DNA of 64,000 nucleotides from Verrucomicrobiota bacterium. Lineage in GTDB: Bacteria; Verrucomicrobiota; Verrucomicrobiia; Opitutales; Opitutaceae. The stretch spans positions 186,001-250,000 of the forward strand of contig JAEYUW010000033.1 of NCBI GenBank assembly GCA_023432225.1, given 5' to 3'. Shown one piece after another: positions 1-8,074 of the stretch; position 1 is the stretch's first letter; every line of letters starts with the position of its first letter. Below the pieces are notes generated by a model. The model was not told where the DNA came from. It did no database searches and saw only the letters and a program-made list of their open reading frames with translations. A program made the position numbers and the translations under genes.

Positions 1-210
1 GCCGGCGCGCGCCTCAGCGTCGAGCCGGAAGCGAACGGCATCTTCGTCGAACTCACACCCGCGCAGGCCGACGCGCTCGCGGCGCGCGGTTGGCAATTCT
101 ACCGCTTCATCGGGGAAAACGGCTATCGCCTGATGTGCTCGTGGGCGACTCCGCCAGAAGCCGTCGATCAGTTCGCGACGGATTTCGCCGCGGTGATCTC
201 CGCATCGTAA
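1..210 (+). CDS. Threonine aldolase family protein, C-terminal fragment
   Basis: The window opens inside a plus-strand gene; the last 69 codons are readable up to the TAA at 208-210. The fragment contains the stretch FYRFIGENGYRLMCSW followed by a short amphipathic tail, which resembles the C-terminus of the PLP-dependent low-specificity L-threonine aldolase / beta-eliminating lyase family (fold type I), enzymes that cleave threonine or allo-threonine to glycine and acetaldehyde. The catalytic lysine and the PLP site would lie upstream, outside the window, so the assignment rests on C-terminal similarity alone. It ends 153 bp before a convergent FKBP gene, with a shared bidirectional terminator between them. 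Confidence 0.7.
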   Translation, partial: AGARLSVEPEANGIFVELTPAQADALAARGWQFYRFIGENGYRLMCSWATPPEAVDQFATDFAAVISAS

Positions 211-300
211 CCGACCAGCGCCTCGACGCTCGGCGCAAATCCCGCATCGGGGCGTAAAGTCCCGCGCCTCCCGCGGTCGCCGTGCTGCCTGCCGCGAAAA

Positions 301-340
301 ACAAAAACGCCCTCCGTTGCGGGAGGGCGTTCGTGTTTTT
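301..340. terminator. Bidirectional intrinsic terminator between convergent genes
   Basis: A 10-bp perfect stem (AACGCCCTCC at 306-315 pairing with GGAGGGCGTT at 322-331) has a six-base loop. It is flanked by an A-run on the left and a run of five T on the right, so it can end transcription from both the aldolase gene and the convergent FKBP gene. Confidence 0.85.
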
Positions 341-362
341 AAAAACTTCGCGTGCGCGCGGC

Positions 363-1223
363 TTACTTCTGCGCGGGCTGCTCGGCCGGAGCGTCGGCGA
401 CGCCGAACACTTCGACTTCGAAGATCAGCGTGGCCGCGGGCGGGATGCCTTGGATGCCGTCGTCACCGTAGGCCAGGTGCGGCGGGACGTAGAGGCGCCA
501 CTTCGAGCCGACGGGCATGTTCTTGAGAGCCAGGATCAGGCCTTCCGGAGCCGGGGTGCCGGACTTCACGAGCACGTCGATCGGCTCGGGAATGCCGCCG
601 CCCTGCTGCTGCTGGACGGTGGACTCGAAAATCTGGCCATTCGTGAACGCGCCGACGAGGTGAATCTTGGCGACTTGGCCTTCCTTCGCGATCTGGCCTT
701 TGCCTTCCTTGACGACTTCGTAGCGGAGGCCGTTGGAGCCGGAGAGCTCCTTCACGTTCTTGTTTTCCTTCAGCTTGGTGAAGAACTCCGCGGTGTTCGC
801 GAGGTTGGCATTGCGGATCTTGCCGAGGAGGTTCTGCTGCTTCTTCGCGAGGAGAGCGCGGAGTTGCTCGCCCATTTGCTTGCCATCGTATTCCAGGTTC
901 TTGCCCTGCACGACGGCGTTCATGCCCTTCGCCATCGCCTCGACATTGGCGGGCGTGAACTCGAGGTCGCGCATGCCGTTTTGCAGCGCGAGCATCCAGC
1001 CGTAGGCTTCCATGATCTGCGCCTCGGAGTAGGTCACCGCGGGCGCGGCCGGGGCAGCAGCCTGAGCCGCGGGCTGTTGCGCCGGAGCCTGCGCGGCGGG
1101 CGTCTGCGCGCCGGAGCCGACTTGGGGAAGTTCAAATTTGACCGGATTCTGCGTCTGCGCAGAAACGGCGACCAGCAGGCCGAGGGAGGCGATGCCTGCG
1201 CTGATTTTGGAGGTGAATTTCAT
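363..1223 (-). CDS. FKBP-type peptidyl-prolyl cis-trans isomerase, exported
   Basis: 286-residue protein. It has an N-terminal signal peptide (MKFTSKISAGIASLGLLVAV), an Ala/Pro/Gln-rich linker, a helical FKBP_N-type dimerisation region (about residues 65-145) and a C-terminal FKBP domain (about 155-270) containing the family signature VGSKWRLYVPPHLAYG and the final strand LIFEVEVFGV. Relatives such as FkpA or Mip act as periplasmic folding catalysts on X-Pro bonds. The ATG at 1223 was chosen because it begins the signal peptide; the open frame continues upstream but there it is antisense to the following gene region. It is monocistronic as far as can be seen, convergent with the aldolase and divergent from the LOG-domain gene. 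The fold call is firm; periplasmic location is inferred from the signal peptide. Confidence 0.92.
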   Translation of the reverse strand: MKFTSKISAGIASLGLLVAVSAQTQNPVKFELPQVGSGAQTPAAQAPAQQPAAQAAAPAAPAVTYSEAQIMEAYGWMLALQNGMRDLEFTPANVEAMAKGMNAVVQGKNLEYDGKQMGEQLRALLAKKQQNLLGKIRNANLANTAEFFTKLKENKNVKELSGSNGLRYEVVKEGKGQIAKEGQVAKIHLVGAFTNGQIFESTVQQQQGGGIPEPIDVLVKSGTPAPEGLILALKNMPVGSKWRLYVPPHLAYGDDGIQGIPPAATLIFEVEVFGVADAPAEQPAQK

Positions 1224-1410
1224 TGAGGGATTGAGCCCCGGTTGGAAAACGGCCCGGGTTCGTTGTGCCGTGAAAACCGCGACGTTGCGGAGACGGCCCC
1301 GAAAAATCAACCCCTTTGGCGGCCATTTTCCCTCGGGCGCCGCCTGACACCGGAACGTCGCCATCGTGGGCTTGTCACTCTCCAACCCCATCCCCACCCT
1401 CGCCAATCCC

Positions 1411-3324
1411 ATGAACGAAAACCAATTCTGGCACAGCACCGATGGCCAGATTCTGACGGTGAAGACGAAGAACGGCGGCAATGCGGTCGGCCTCACTCTC
1501 GTGTTCTGGCCCCGCCACCCGGCCGAAATGGAATTCCTCAAGGCCCACCTCGCCGACCTGCGTTTCACCGAGCGCTCGTCGCTCGCCCGCATCGGCATTG
1601 AGATGCTCGCGCAAGGCGCGCCCGTCGTCGACGGCCATCGCCTGCTCCTCGAAGTCGTCTCCACGCTCTACGATCCCAGTTTCCCGAACGCGCCGTATTG
1701 GAAGAAACTCCTGCGGCCCGGCGTGCCCGCCGGCCGCCTCTTCTACGCCCCGGTCGCCGCGAAACTTTCCTCCACCGAAATCTGGGAGGCCGTGCAGAGC
1801 AACCAGCTCAAGCTCCCGCACACGACCTCGATCGATTCGCAAGGCCGCGTCTTCTTCACGCCGCACGCCGTCAGCTACACGCTCAGCCCGCGTCTGCAGC
1901 GCCTGAACTTCGAGCACATTGTCAGCGGCTACGCCGGCCGCAGCTTCATCGACAAAGTCCAGATTCGCCACGACGCCTCGCCGCTCTCGATCCCGCCGCG
2001 CGCGGGCATCCTCACGAGTTGCTCGATGTATCTGAAAGAGCACTTCGTCGTCCTCAACCCCGGCGAGGGCAACTTCGGCCTCCACACCAGCGCCGTGCTC
2101 CTCGATCCGGTAAAAACGTTCGGCACGAACGTCATGTTGGAAATCTACAACAAGGGCGACCAACCCGTCGTGAACCCGATGGTTTCCGTCGACGTGTTCC
2201 GCTCGCCGCCGTCCGAAGACACCGAGTTCAAGAGCCTGCAGAAACGCCGCACGCGCCTGCTCTCGACGGTCAGCACGCTCTACAAGTGCCTCGACGATTA
2301 CCCGGCCGTCGACTCCGTCGGCGCGAAACCGAAAACCAAAATCACCGTCCGCGGCCAGAGCGCCACGATGTCCAACCGCGCCGTCGTCGTCCGCGCCAAC
2401 GACGACGATCTCAAAAAACTCCTCGAAGGCGGCTCCTGTCCGCTCGGCGCGCACACGGTCATCGAAGCCCTCGACGGCGCGCCCGCCGACGCCGACACGC
2501 TCGTCGCGGACTACTTCCCCGACCTGCTCGAGCACATGGAGCTCATCACGCGCCTCGGCGACGTGAAGCTCAAGCGCATCATCTTCCGCCGCGCCTCGCG
2601 CACGCACGGCTACTTCCTCTCGTCAAACGCCCACGCACGCCTCGATACCTTCAACCAGCTCGGCATCCCCGTCTACTGGCACGACGAGATGACGAACGAT
2701 CTCTACCTGCACACCTACAAGAAGGACCACGGCTTCTTCGTGCGCGAGGAGATGGCGAAAAAATTCCAGGAGAGCCCGATCCTCGCGTTCTACGGCTCCG
2801 CCGTGCAGCTCGACGCCAACGACACCGCGCGCATCTCGTCGCTTGTCGACAAGCTCGGCAGCTTCATCGGACCGAACATCGGCGTGCTCACCGGCGGCGG
2901 CGGCGGCGTCATGCGCCTCGCCACCGAGACCGCCCGCGCGAAAGGCGCGCTCACCGGCGCGTGCTTCCTCGAACTCGAAGCGCAGCCGCCGGAGCTCGGC
3001 GTGGATTTCTTCAACACGTTCCAGGAAACCTCGCGGCACTTCCGCCAAAAATGGTTCGAGGTCGCCGATTTTTGCATCTTCAACGTCGGCGGCGTCGGCA
3101 CGCTCGAGGAAATCGGCATCGAGCTCTGCAACCTCAAGCTCGGCATCCGCCCGCGCACGCCCTACGTGTTTTTCGGCTCCGGTTTCTGGCGCGATCTAGA
3201 GAAGCAGGTGCTCCACATCATCCGCGAAAAACGTGCCCCCGCGTGGATGAAGGACTACGTGCTCTTCTCCGAAGACCCCGACGAAGTCCTCCGCTTTTAC
3301 CGCAAGACGCTGCAAGTGCTCTAA
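1411..3324 (+). CDS. LOG-family (lysine decarboxylase-like) domain protein with long N-terminal region
   Basis: 637 residues. The C-terminal 190 residues carry a Rossmann-like LOG/TIGR00725-type domain: YGSAVQLD strand, a glycine-rich loop LTGGGGGVMRLA, and VGGVGTLEEIGIEL at the position of the PGGxGTxxE signature. In characterised LOG proteins this fold hydrolyses nucleotide 5'-monophosphates to release a base (cytokinin-activating or PpnN-like activity). Here the first residue of the signature is Val instead of Pro, but the GGxGTxxE core is kept. The N-terminal ~450 residues match no family I recognise. The ATG at 1411 is the first methionine; a GTG at 1366 is possible, and no clear Shine-Dalgarno favours either. 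Substrate and physiological role are unknown. Confidence 0.75.
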   Translation: MNENQFWHSTDGQILTVKTKNGGNAVGLTLVFWPRHPAEMEFLKAHLADLRFTERSSLARIGIEMLAQGAPVVDGHRLLLEVVSTLYDPSFPNAPYWKKLLRPGVPAGRLFYAPVAAKLSSTEIWEAVQSNQLKLPHTTSIDSQGRVFFTPHAVSYTLSPRLQRLNFEHIVSGYAGRSFIDKVQIRHDASPLSIPPRAGILTSCSMYLKEHFVVLNPGEGNFGLHTSAVLLDPVKTFGTNVMLEIYNKGDQPVVNPMVSVDVFRSPPSEDTEFKSLQKRRTRLLSTVSTLYKCLDDYPAVDSVGAKPKTKITVRGQSATMSNRAVVVRANDDDLKKLLEGGSCPLGAHTVIEALDGAPADADTLVADYFPDLLEHMELITRLGDVKLKRIIFRRASRTHGYFLSSNAHARLDTFNQLGIPVYWHDEMTNDLYLHTYKKDHGFFVREEMAKKFQESPILAFYGSAVQLDANDTARISSLVDKLGSFIGPNIGVLTGGGGGVMRLATETARAKGALTGACFLELEAQPPELGVDFFNTFQETSRHFRQKWFEVADFCIFNVGGVGTLEEIGIELCNLKLGIRPRTPYVFFGSGFWRDLEKQVLHIIREKRAPAWMKDYVLFSEDPDEVLRFYRKTLQVL

Positions 3325-3325
3325 A

Positions 3326-3350
3326 GTAGCGCCGGCTTCCAGCCGGCAGC
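3326..3350. repeat. GTAG-headed palindromic repeat (GCCGGCTTCCAGCCGGC type)
   Basis: GTAGC followed by GCCGGCTTCCAGCCGGC, a short hairpin with a GTAG head, lies immediately after the LOG-protein stop codon. The core is close to the GGGCCGGCTTCAGCCGGCCC repeats found near and inside recD2. Confidence 0.6.
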
Positions 3351-3353
3351 CGC

Positions 3354-3485
3354 GCTCCCGCGAGGCCGCGAACGCGGCGCCGCGCGCGAACCCTTCGGCC
3401 TCGCGGGAGCTCGGCCCTCCATCGTCTTTCGAAACTCCGCTGTCTTGCGCGCGTTCGCCGGCCGGGCTCCCAAAACCCGGCCGGC
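3354..3485. repeat. Two intergenic inverted repeats between convergent genes
   Basis: A perfect 15-bp inverted repeat (GCTCCCGCGAGGCCG at 3354-3368, complement at 3396-3410) is followed by a second hairpin, GCCGGCCGGG paired with CCCGGCCGGC (3457-3485, loop containing AAAA). They fill the space between the ends of the LOG gene and the membrane-protein gene. They may act as terminators, but there is no convincing T-run, so repeat-family origin is equally possible. Confidence 0.55.
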
Positions 3486-3512
3486 ATCCTTACGCTGAAA
3501 AGTGGAGCCGGA

Positions 3513-4190
3513 TCAGCGGGCTGCCTCCGCCAGATTCTTCGCCACGGCGAACAACCGATCCATCATCGCTGCGTCCAAAACGAAGTTCCAATTGCCGTCC
3601 GCGCCGCGCCGGAACGGAAGCCGGTCCTTGTTCGTGCCCGGCACGCGCAGTTGCATCCGGTCTTCTCCCGCCGGCTCCATCGTCGCCGCATCGAGCACAT
3701 CCGCGCTGGGAAACGGGCTCATCTGCGTCGCCACGCTCAGGAGCGTCGCAACCATCTCATCCGCCGATTTCCAACGGGTGCGCACGTCGGCGGGCAAACC
3801 CGCGTAATACGCCTCGGCCTTCGCCCGTGCTTCCGGCTCGAGCTGCGTCAGCTGGACCAATGCCGGCACGTCGCCGCGATCGCAGCACCACGCGAGCGTC
3901 TGCAACGCCGCGCGCGCGGTCGCACGGCCCTCGTTGCGATATTCTTCGACCGCGCGCGCCGCCGCCGCCGTCGGTTTCGCGCTCGCTGCGGTGATAGCCA
4001 CCGGCGCGCCCGGCGCCGCGGCTTTCTCGAGGGCCGCCTGCCGTCGATACGCTTCACTGCGCAAGCGATTGTTCGCACTGCGCAGCCGCCAGATCTCGCC
4101 GTCCTCGCGCTTCTGGCGCCAGGCCAATCCGCCGGCCGTAAGCACCGCGGCCACAACAGCCGCAAGCACACACCATTTCAGAGTTTTCAT
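3513..4190 (-). CDS. Membrane-anchored protein paralogous to the exported domain of the neighbouring sigma factor
   Basis: 225 residues: one N-terminal membrane segment (about 6-24), a charged coiled-coil-like stretch (28-58), an Ala/Pro linker and a C-terminal globular domain (about 95-212). That domain aligns by eye with the last ~130 residues of the upstream sigma-fusion protein. Shared landmarks are A-x-x-x-x-W-A/C-x-D near its start, an ARA/ARV helix, L/M-P-x-x-x-R, an E-x-x-x-x-L-L helix, and W-x-F/Y-V-L near the end. The gene starts 3 nt after the sigma-fusion stop, so the two are almost certainly co-transcribed and translationally coupled. Function unknown; a role as regulator or partner of the sigma factor is inference. 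Confidence 0.8.
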   Translation of the reverse strand: MKTLKWCVLAAVVAAVLTAGGLAWRQKREDGEIWRLRSANNRLRSEAYRRQAALEKAAAPGAPVAITAASAKPTAAAARAVEEYRNEGRATARAALQTLAWCCDRGDVPALVQLTQLEPEARAKAEAYYAGLPADVRTRWKSADEMVATLLSVATQMSPFPSADVLDAATMEPAGEDRMQLRVPGTNKDRLPFRRGADGNWNFVLDAAMMDRLFAVAKNLAEAAR

Positions 4191-4193
4191 AAT

Positions 4194-5642
4194 TCAAGGC
4201 GACGGCGTTGCCGTTTTGTTCAACCGCGCCAGCGTTCCGCTGTTCAAAATGCCAGGGAGGCCCCGCACGCCCGCTTCGGGTAGCACATACTTCCAACCCG
4301 TCTCGGTGAGTTGATACTCGTGATGATTCCGGTCGCTACCGACCCGCCGTGACGCCGCGCGGCCCGGGCCGATTTCGACGACGGTCATCAGGCGCTCCAT
4401 CATCTCCGCCGACGGCGGCGGCGCCTCGAGACACGACGCCGCCAGCAACATGCCGTAGAATTTTTCCGGCGTCGGATACTGCGCACGGATCTCCTCAGGC
4501 ATTCCCGCGAGCACCTCGAGCGCGGCCACTCGCGCCTTCGCATCGAAGTAAACCAGCTTCGCCAGTTCGTCCGGATCGCAAATATCGGTGGCCCACCCAA
4601 ACGTCAGCGCCGCGTCGTGCGCCGTGGCCGTGCCGTGATTGCGATGCCCCCGCGCCGTGACCTCGCCCGCGGACGCGGCTCCCGATTTCGCAGCGCCGAC
4701 CGCTCCTCCCGCTCGCGTCGCCTGGCGCTGCTCCATCGCGCGCGAGATCGCCGTCGCCGTCGCGGCATATTCGTTCGCGACGGCCGCTGTCTCAGCCGCG
4801 GGCGCGTTCGTCGCGGTGGCGCGGGTGAGTTGCGCGTTCTCCGCGCGGAGCGATTCCAGTTCAGGGCCACGATCCCGGGCCACGGAGGTCCACACGACGG
4901 TCGTGAGACCCACGGCAACCAACGCGCTCAGCGCGGAAGCAGCTGCTTTGTTCATAAGAAAAAACGTCACCGTGCTCGCCAACGCGCCGGTCGGCGCCGC
5001 CGCAACCGCCGCCGCGGATGCGCTCGCCGCCAGACCCGCGGGCGCCGCCACGAGCGGCTGGTTCGCCAGCAACACGCCCAGCGCTGCCGTCGTCGAGGTT
5101 ACGCCACGCCGCGCCAGCACGCCGCGCAATTTCTCCAGCGCGCGCTCCGTGCGCCGCCGCGCGGCATCCTCGCGCAACCCAAACCGCGCGCCCGCGTCCG
5201 CAAACGTCAGCCCGGAAAAATAGCGCAGCAACACGAGTTCGCGATCGCGCGCGGACAATTCATCGAGCGCCGCATCGAGCACGGGGCGCAGTTGCTCCCA
5301 CGGCACCGCGGCCTCGGAAGCAGAATCAGCATCAGACATGGCGGTGAATTCCCGGCTGAGTTTCTCGCGGCGCATCTCGCCCCGCAGCGCGTCGATGGCC
5401 GCGTAGCGCGTGCTGCGGTGGAGCCAGCCGATCAGCACGGGATGATCCGCCAGCAGCGCCGCCTTGCGGGCGAGGTCGCAGAAGACGCGCTGGGTGATGT
5501 CCTCAGCGAGATGCGCGCGCCCGTTCGCTCGCCGCAACGCGACGGCATACACGAGGTCGACGTGTCGCCGCACCAGTTCCGAGAACGCATTCTCGTCGCG
5601 TCGCTGGACATAGGTTCGGAGCAATTCGGCATCGTTCGACAT
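4194..5642 (-). CDS. Sigma-70 family (ECF-like) factor fused to a transmembrane segment and exported domain
   Basis: 482 residues. Residues 1-95 form sigma region 2 (NAFSELVRRHVDLVYAVALR, then the WLHRSTRYAAIDALR helix), and about 115-178 form region 4 (LDELSARDRELVLLRYFSGL, then a helix-turn-helix). After an Ala-rich linker there is one membrane segment (about 236-254), an ELESLRAENAQL coiled stretch and a C-terminal domain (about 345-482) related to the adjacent membrane protein. Sigma factors carrying their own membrane domain are known in Verrucomicrobia, Planctomycetes and Acidobacteria, where the membrane part is thought to replace a separate anti-sigma factor. The ATG at 5642 follows the family N-terminus. 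The stimulus and regulon are unknown. Divergent from purD. Confidence 0.88.
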   Translation of the reverse strand: MSNDAELLRTYVQRRDENAFSELVRRHVDLVYAVALRRANGRAHLAEDITQRVFCDLARKAALLADHPVLIGWLHRSTRYAAIDALRGEMRREKLSREFTAMSDADSASEAAVPWEQLRPVLDAALDELSARDRELVLLRYFSGLTFADAGARFGLREDAARRRTERALEKLRGVLARRGVTSTTAALGVLLANQPLVAAPAGLAASASAAAVAAAPTGALASTVTFFLMNKAAASALSALVAVGLTTVVWTSVARDRGPELESLRAENAQLTRATATNAPAAETAAVANEYAATATAISRAMEQRQATRAGGAVGAAKSGAASAGEVTARGHRNHGTATAHDAALTFGWATDICDPDELAKLVYFDAKARVAALEVLAGMPEEIRAQYPTPEKFYGMLLAASCLEAPPPSAEMMERLMTVVEIGPGRAASRRVGSDRNHHEYQLTETGWKYVLPEAGVRGLPGILNSGTLARLNKTATPSP

Positions 5643-5761
5643 GCGGTTTCACTCTCTAACCGCCCGTCATTCGGAAAGCGGACAAAATTTTTCGTGTCCC
5701 GCGTATCATCCCGCCGCGTCATGCGCATCCGCGGGCTGGACGCGGCCCGTCATCCGTGCCC

Positions 5762-7069
5762 ATGTGTTCTCCACCTGTGGCTCACGAGAAACTCCCTTCC
5801 TCCGTCCTCGTCGTCGGTTCCGGCGGGCGCGAGCATGCGCTCGTCCGCTCGCTGCTCGCCTCGCCCGCTCAGCCGCGCGTGATCTGCGCACCCGGCAACG
5901 CCGGCATCGCGCAGGATGTCACGTGCTTCCCCGTCGCGGCGGACAACGTCGCCGGGCTCGTCGAACTCGCCCAACGCGAGCACATCGAATTCGTCGTCGT
6001 TGGCCCCGAGGTGCCGCTCTCGCTCGGCCTCGTCGACGCACTCGAGAAAGCGTGGATTCCCGCTTACGGCCCCAAGGCCGACGGCGCACGCCTCGAAGCC
6101 TCCAAGGTTTTCACGAAGCAGATTCTGCTCAAATACAGCATCCCGACCGCCGCCGCTGGGATCTTCACGGAGGTCGCGCCCGCGCTCGACTACATCCGCC
6201 GTCGTGGCGCGCCGATCGTGATCAAGGCCGACGGTCTCGCCGCCGGCAAAGGCGTCGTCGTTGCGCAAACGCTCGCCGAGGCCGAGGCCGCCGCGCAGGA
6301 CATGCTCGCGGGCAACAAATTCGGTTCCGCCGGCAGCCAGATTCTCGTCGAGGACTGCATGTTCGGCGACGAAACCTCGATCCTCGTCGTCGTCTCGGGC
6401 CGCGATTACGTGATCCTGCCTGTCTCGCAGGACCACAAGCGCGTCAGCGACGGCGACACCGGCCCGAACACGGGCGGTATGGGCACCTACTCGCCCGCCG
6501 AGGTCGTCACGCCCGAGTTGCTCGCGCGCATCGATCGCGAAATCGTGAAACCCTCCGTCGACGCGATCGCCAGCGAAGGCATCGATTTCCGCGGCACGCT
6601 TTTCATCGGTATCATGCTCACGTCCTCGGGCCCGAGCGTGCTCGAATACAACACCCGCTTCGGCGATCCGGAGACGCAGGTCGTCCTCCCGCGCCTGAAA
6701 ACCGATCTGCTCGCGCTGCTCTGGCGCGCGGCGCGCGGCCAACTCGCCGGCACGCGCCTTGAGGTGCATCCCGAAGCCGCGCTCTGCGTCGTCGTCGCCG
6801 CGCAGGGTTATCCGGACAAGTTTCCCAAGGGCGACGTCATCACTTTTCCCGCGACGCTTCCGCCCGCGACGACGATCTTCCACGCCGGCACCGCGAAGAA
6901 CACTGCCGGCGAGATCGTCACGAACGGCGGCCGCGTGCTCGGCGTGACCGCGCTCGCGCCGACGCTGCGCGAAGCCGCCGATCGCGCTTACGCCGCGTGC
7001 GACGCGATCCAGTGCGCCTCGAAATATTTCCGCCGCGACATCGGAGCGCGCCAGCTCAACCGCCGATGA
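5762..7069 (+). CDS. purD: Phosphoribosylamine-glycine ligase (GAR synthetase)
   Basis: About 435 residues. Catalyses the ATP-dependent joining of 5-phosphoribosylamine and glycine in purine biosynthesis. The N-terminal nucleotide fold begins LVVGSGGREHALVRSL. The ATP-grasp part shows PIVIKADGLAAGKGVVVAQT, then DHKRVSDGDTGPNTGGMGTY, and the metal-binding LEYNTRFGDPETQ. All are canonical PurD signatures and the length is normal. Most homologues begin directly at the KVLVVGSGG strand; here ATG 5762 adds about 15 residues and GTG 5756 is an alternative. The stop codon overlaps a possible ATG of the next gene (ATGA). Confidence 0.97.
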   Translation: MCSPPVAHEKLPSSVLVVGSGGREHALVRSLLASPAQPRVICAPGNAGIAQDVTCFPVAADNVAGLVELAQREHIEFVVVGPEVPLSLGLVDALEKAWIPAYGPKADGARLEASKVFTKQILLKYSIPTAAAGIFTEVAPALDYIRRRGAPIVIKADGLAAGKGVVVAQTLAEAEAAAQDMLAGNKFGSAGSQILVEDCMFGDETSILVVVSGRDYVILPVSQDHKRVSDGDTGPNTGGMGTYSPAEVVTPELLARIDREIVKPSVDAIASEGIDFRGTLFIGIMLTSSGPSVLEYNTRFGDPETQVVLPRLKTDLLALLWRAARGQLAGTRLEVHPEAALCVVVAAQGYPDKFPKGDVITFPATLPPATTIFHAGTAKNTAGEIVTNGGRVLGVTALAPTLREAADRAYAACDAIQCASKYFRRDIGARQLNRR

Positions 7070-7905
7070 GCCCGATCCGCAAATCGTATCGTGTAGCGGA
7101 AGCCGTGAGGCTTTCGCAGTCTGTGGTGAGCGAAATTCTGACGAATTCCGCTACGCCGCTCTCCGCACTTTTGCGTATTACGCAAAACTCTCCCCTGCTC
7201 GCTCGGGCGTTGGCGGCGGCGCTCGCCGTCGCGCAGCCGTCGGTGTTCGCGGACGACGCGGCGCTCGCGACCGCTGCTTCCGTTGTGACGGCGCCATCCG
7301 ATGCGAAACCCGCGGCGCCCTACGATCTCGGCGAAGATCTTGCTTACGTGCGTGTGCACCGCGTCGCCGATGCGCTGCCATTGCTAGACCTGCTCAATCG
7401 CGTGCAGTCGAAGAGCTCGGCGCTCGTGCTCGATCTGCGCTATCCGCTGATCAGCGAAGCCGACGTGCCAGCGCTGGCGCTGACACTCGCCCAACGCTCG
7501 GCCCCGACTCCGTTGTTCGTGCTGGTATCGCCGCAGACGCCGGCCGCACTCGTGGCGGCGCTGGCAAAATTGCCGTCACCTGCGCTGACCATCGGTGTCA
7601 GCGAATCGCGGCCTCTCCCCGCGGTCGTGGTGAATCAACCCGCCGACGTCGACCGCCGCGCCTACGACGCCTTCGATGGCGGCATGTCGCTCGAGACGCT
7701 CATCACGGGCAAGATCGAGAAGGAGCGTTTCGACGAGGCCGAACTCGTGAAGGAGTTCGAAAACGGCAACGCCAACGCCGCTCCGCCGCCCGACCCCGAT
7801 CCGACGAAGAAAGCCGACGCGGAAAAAGCCCCCGTGCTTACCGATCGCGTTCTCCAACGCGCCGTGCATCTGCACCGAGCGCTGCTGGCGTTGAAGCGCA
7901 GCTGA
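7066..7905 (+). CDS. Exported hypothetical protein, N-terminus overlapping a repeat element
   Basis: 279 residues if it begins at the ATG at 7066, which overlaps the purD stop. I do not recognise a family. The body resembles a small alpha/beta domain (ALVLDLRYPLISEADVPAL, then TPLFVLVSPQ) and ends in a charged Pro/Asp/Lys linker and a short helix. Residues 10-29 are encoded by a 62-bp palindromic repeat (7093-7154), so the true start may be downstream. A TTG at 7171 would give a convincing signal peptide (MRITQNSPLLARALAAALAV, cleavage near VFA-DD). The start is therefore uncertain; the reading frame from about 7200 on is well supported by codon bias. Confidence 0.7.
   Translation: MSPIRKSYRVAEAVRLSQSVVSEILTNSATPLSALLRITQNSPLLARALAAALAVAQPSVFADDAALATAASVVTAPSDAKPAAPYDLGEDLAYVRVHRVADALPLLDLLNRVQSKSSALVLDLRYPLISEADVPALALTLAQRSAPTPLFVLVSPQTPAALVAALAKLPSPALTIGVSESRPLPAVVVNQPADVDRRAYDAFDGGMSLETLITGKIEKERFDEAELVKEFENGNANAAPPPDPDPTKKADAEKAPVLTDRVLQRAVHLHRALLALKRS
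7093..7154. repeat. Family A bipartite REP-like element, copy 1
   Basis: 62 bp. Left half GTAGCGGAAGCCGTGAGG then CTTTCGC; right half, read from the other strand, GTAGCGGAATTCGTCAGA then ATTTCGC. Each half folds into a 7-bp stem with a 4-nt loop (GTGA or GTCA) behind a GTAG head. Copies 2 and 3 are at 18772 and 41627. This copy lies at the start of, or inside, the hypothetical gene after purD. Confidence 0.88.
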
Positions 7906-7914
7906 GGTGCCTTC

Positions 7915-7982
7915 CCTGTAGCGGCGGTCTATGACCGCCGGTTGGAACGTTCGCTCGGCGGTCATAGACCGCCGCTACAGGG
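7915..7982. repeat. Family B inverted pair (GTAGCGGCGGTCTATGACCG)
   Basis: Two copies of GTAGCGGCGGTCTATGACCG point outward from each other, separated by about 17 bp. Each is a stem GGCGGTC/GACCGCC around a TAT loop behind a GTAG head. It fills most of the 169-bp gap between the hypothetical gene and the phosphatase gene. The same unit recurs at 18689 (single) and 29749 (pair). Confidence 0.9.
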
Positions 7983-8074
7983 CGCCGGAAGCTCAGCGCC
8001 GCCCCCGTGACGCGCACCGCCCGCCCTTTGGCTTGCAGCGCGCGGGTTAGTGCTTACCGCTTGGCGCTCAATTC

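Noticed and set aside
7165..7190. TTTTGCGT/ACGCAAAA hairpin as purD terminator
   Set aside because: It has the right shape but lies where translation of the following exported protein probably starts, so a terminator cannot be supported.
7915..7982. Possible CRISPR fragment because of repeated palindromes
   Set aside because: Only two inverted copies, no regularly spaced direct repeats or spacers, no cas genes.
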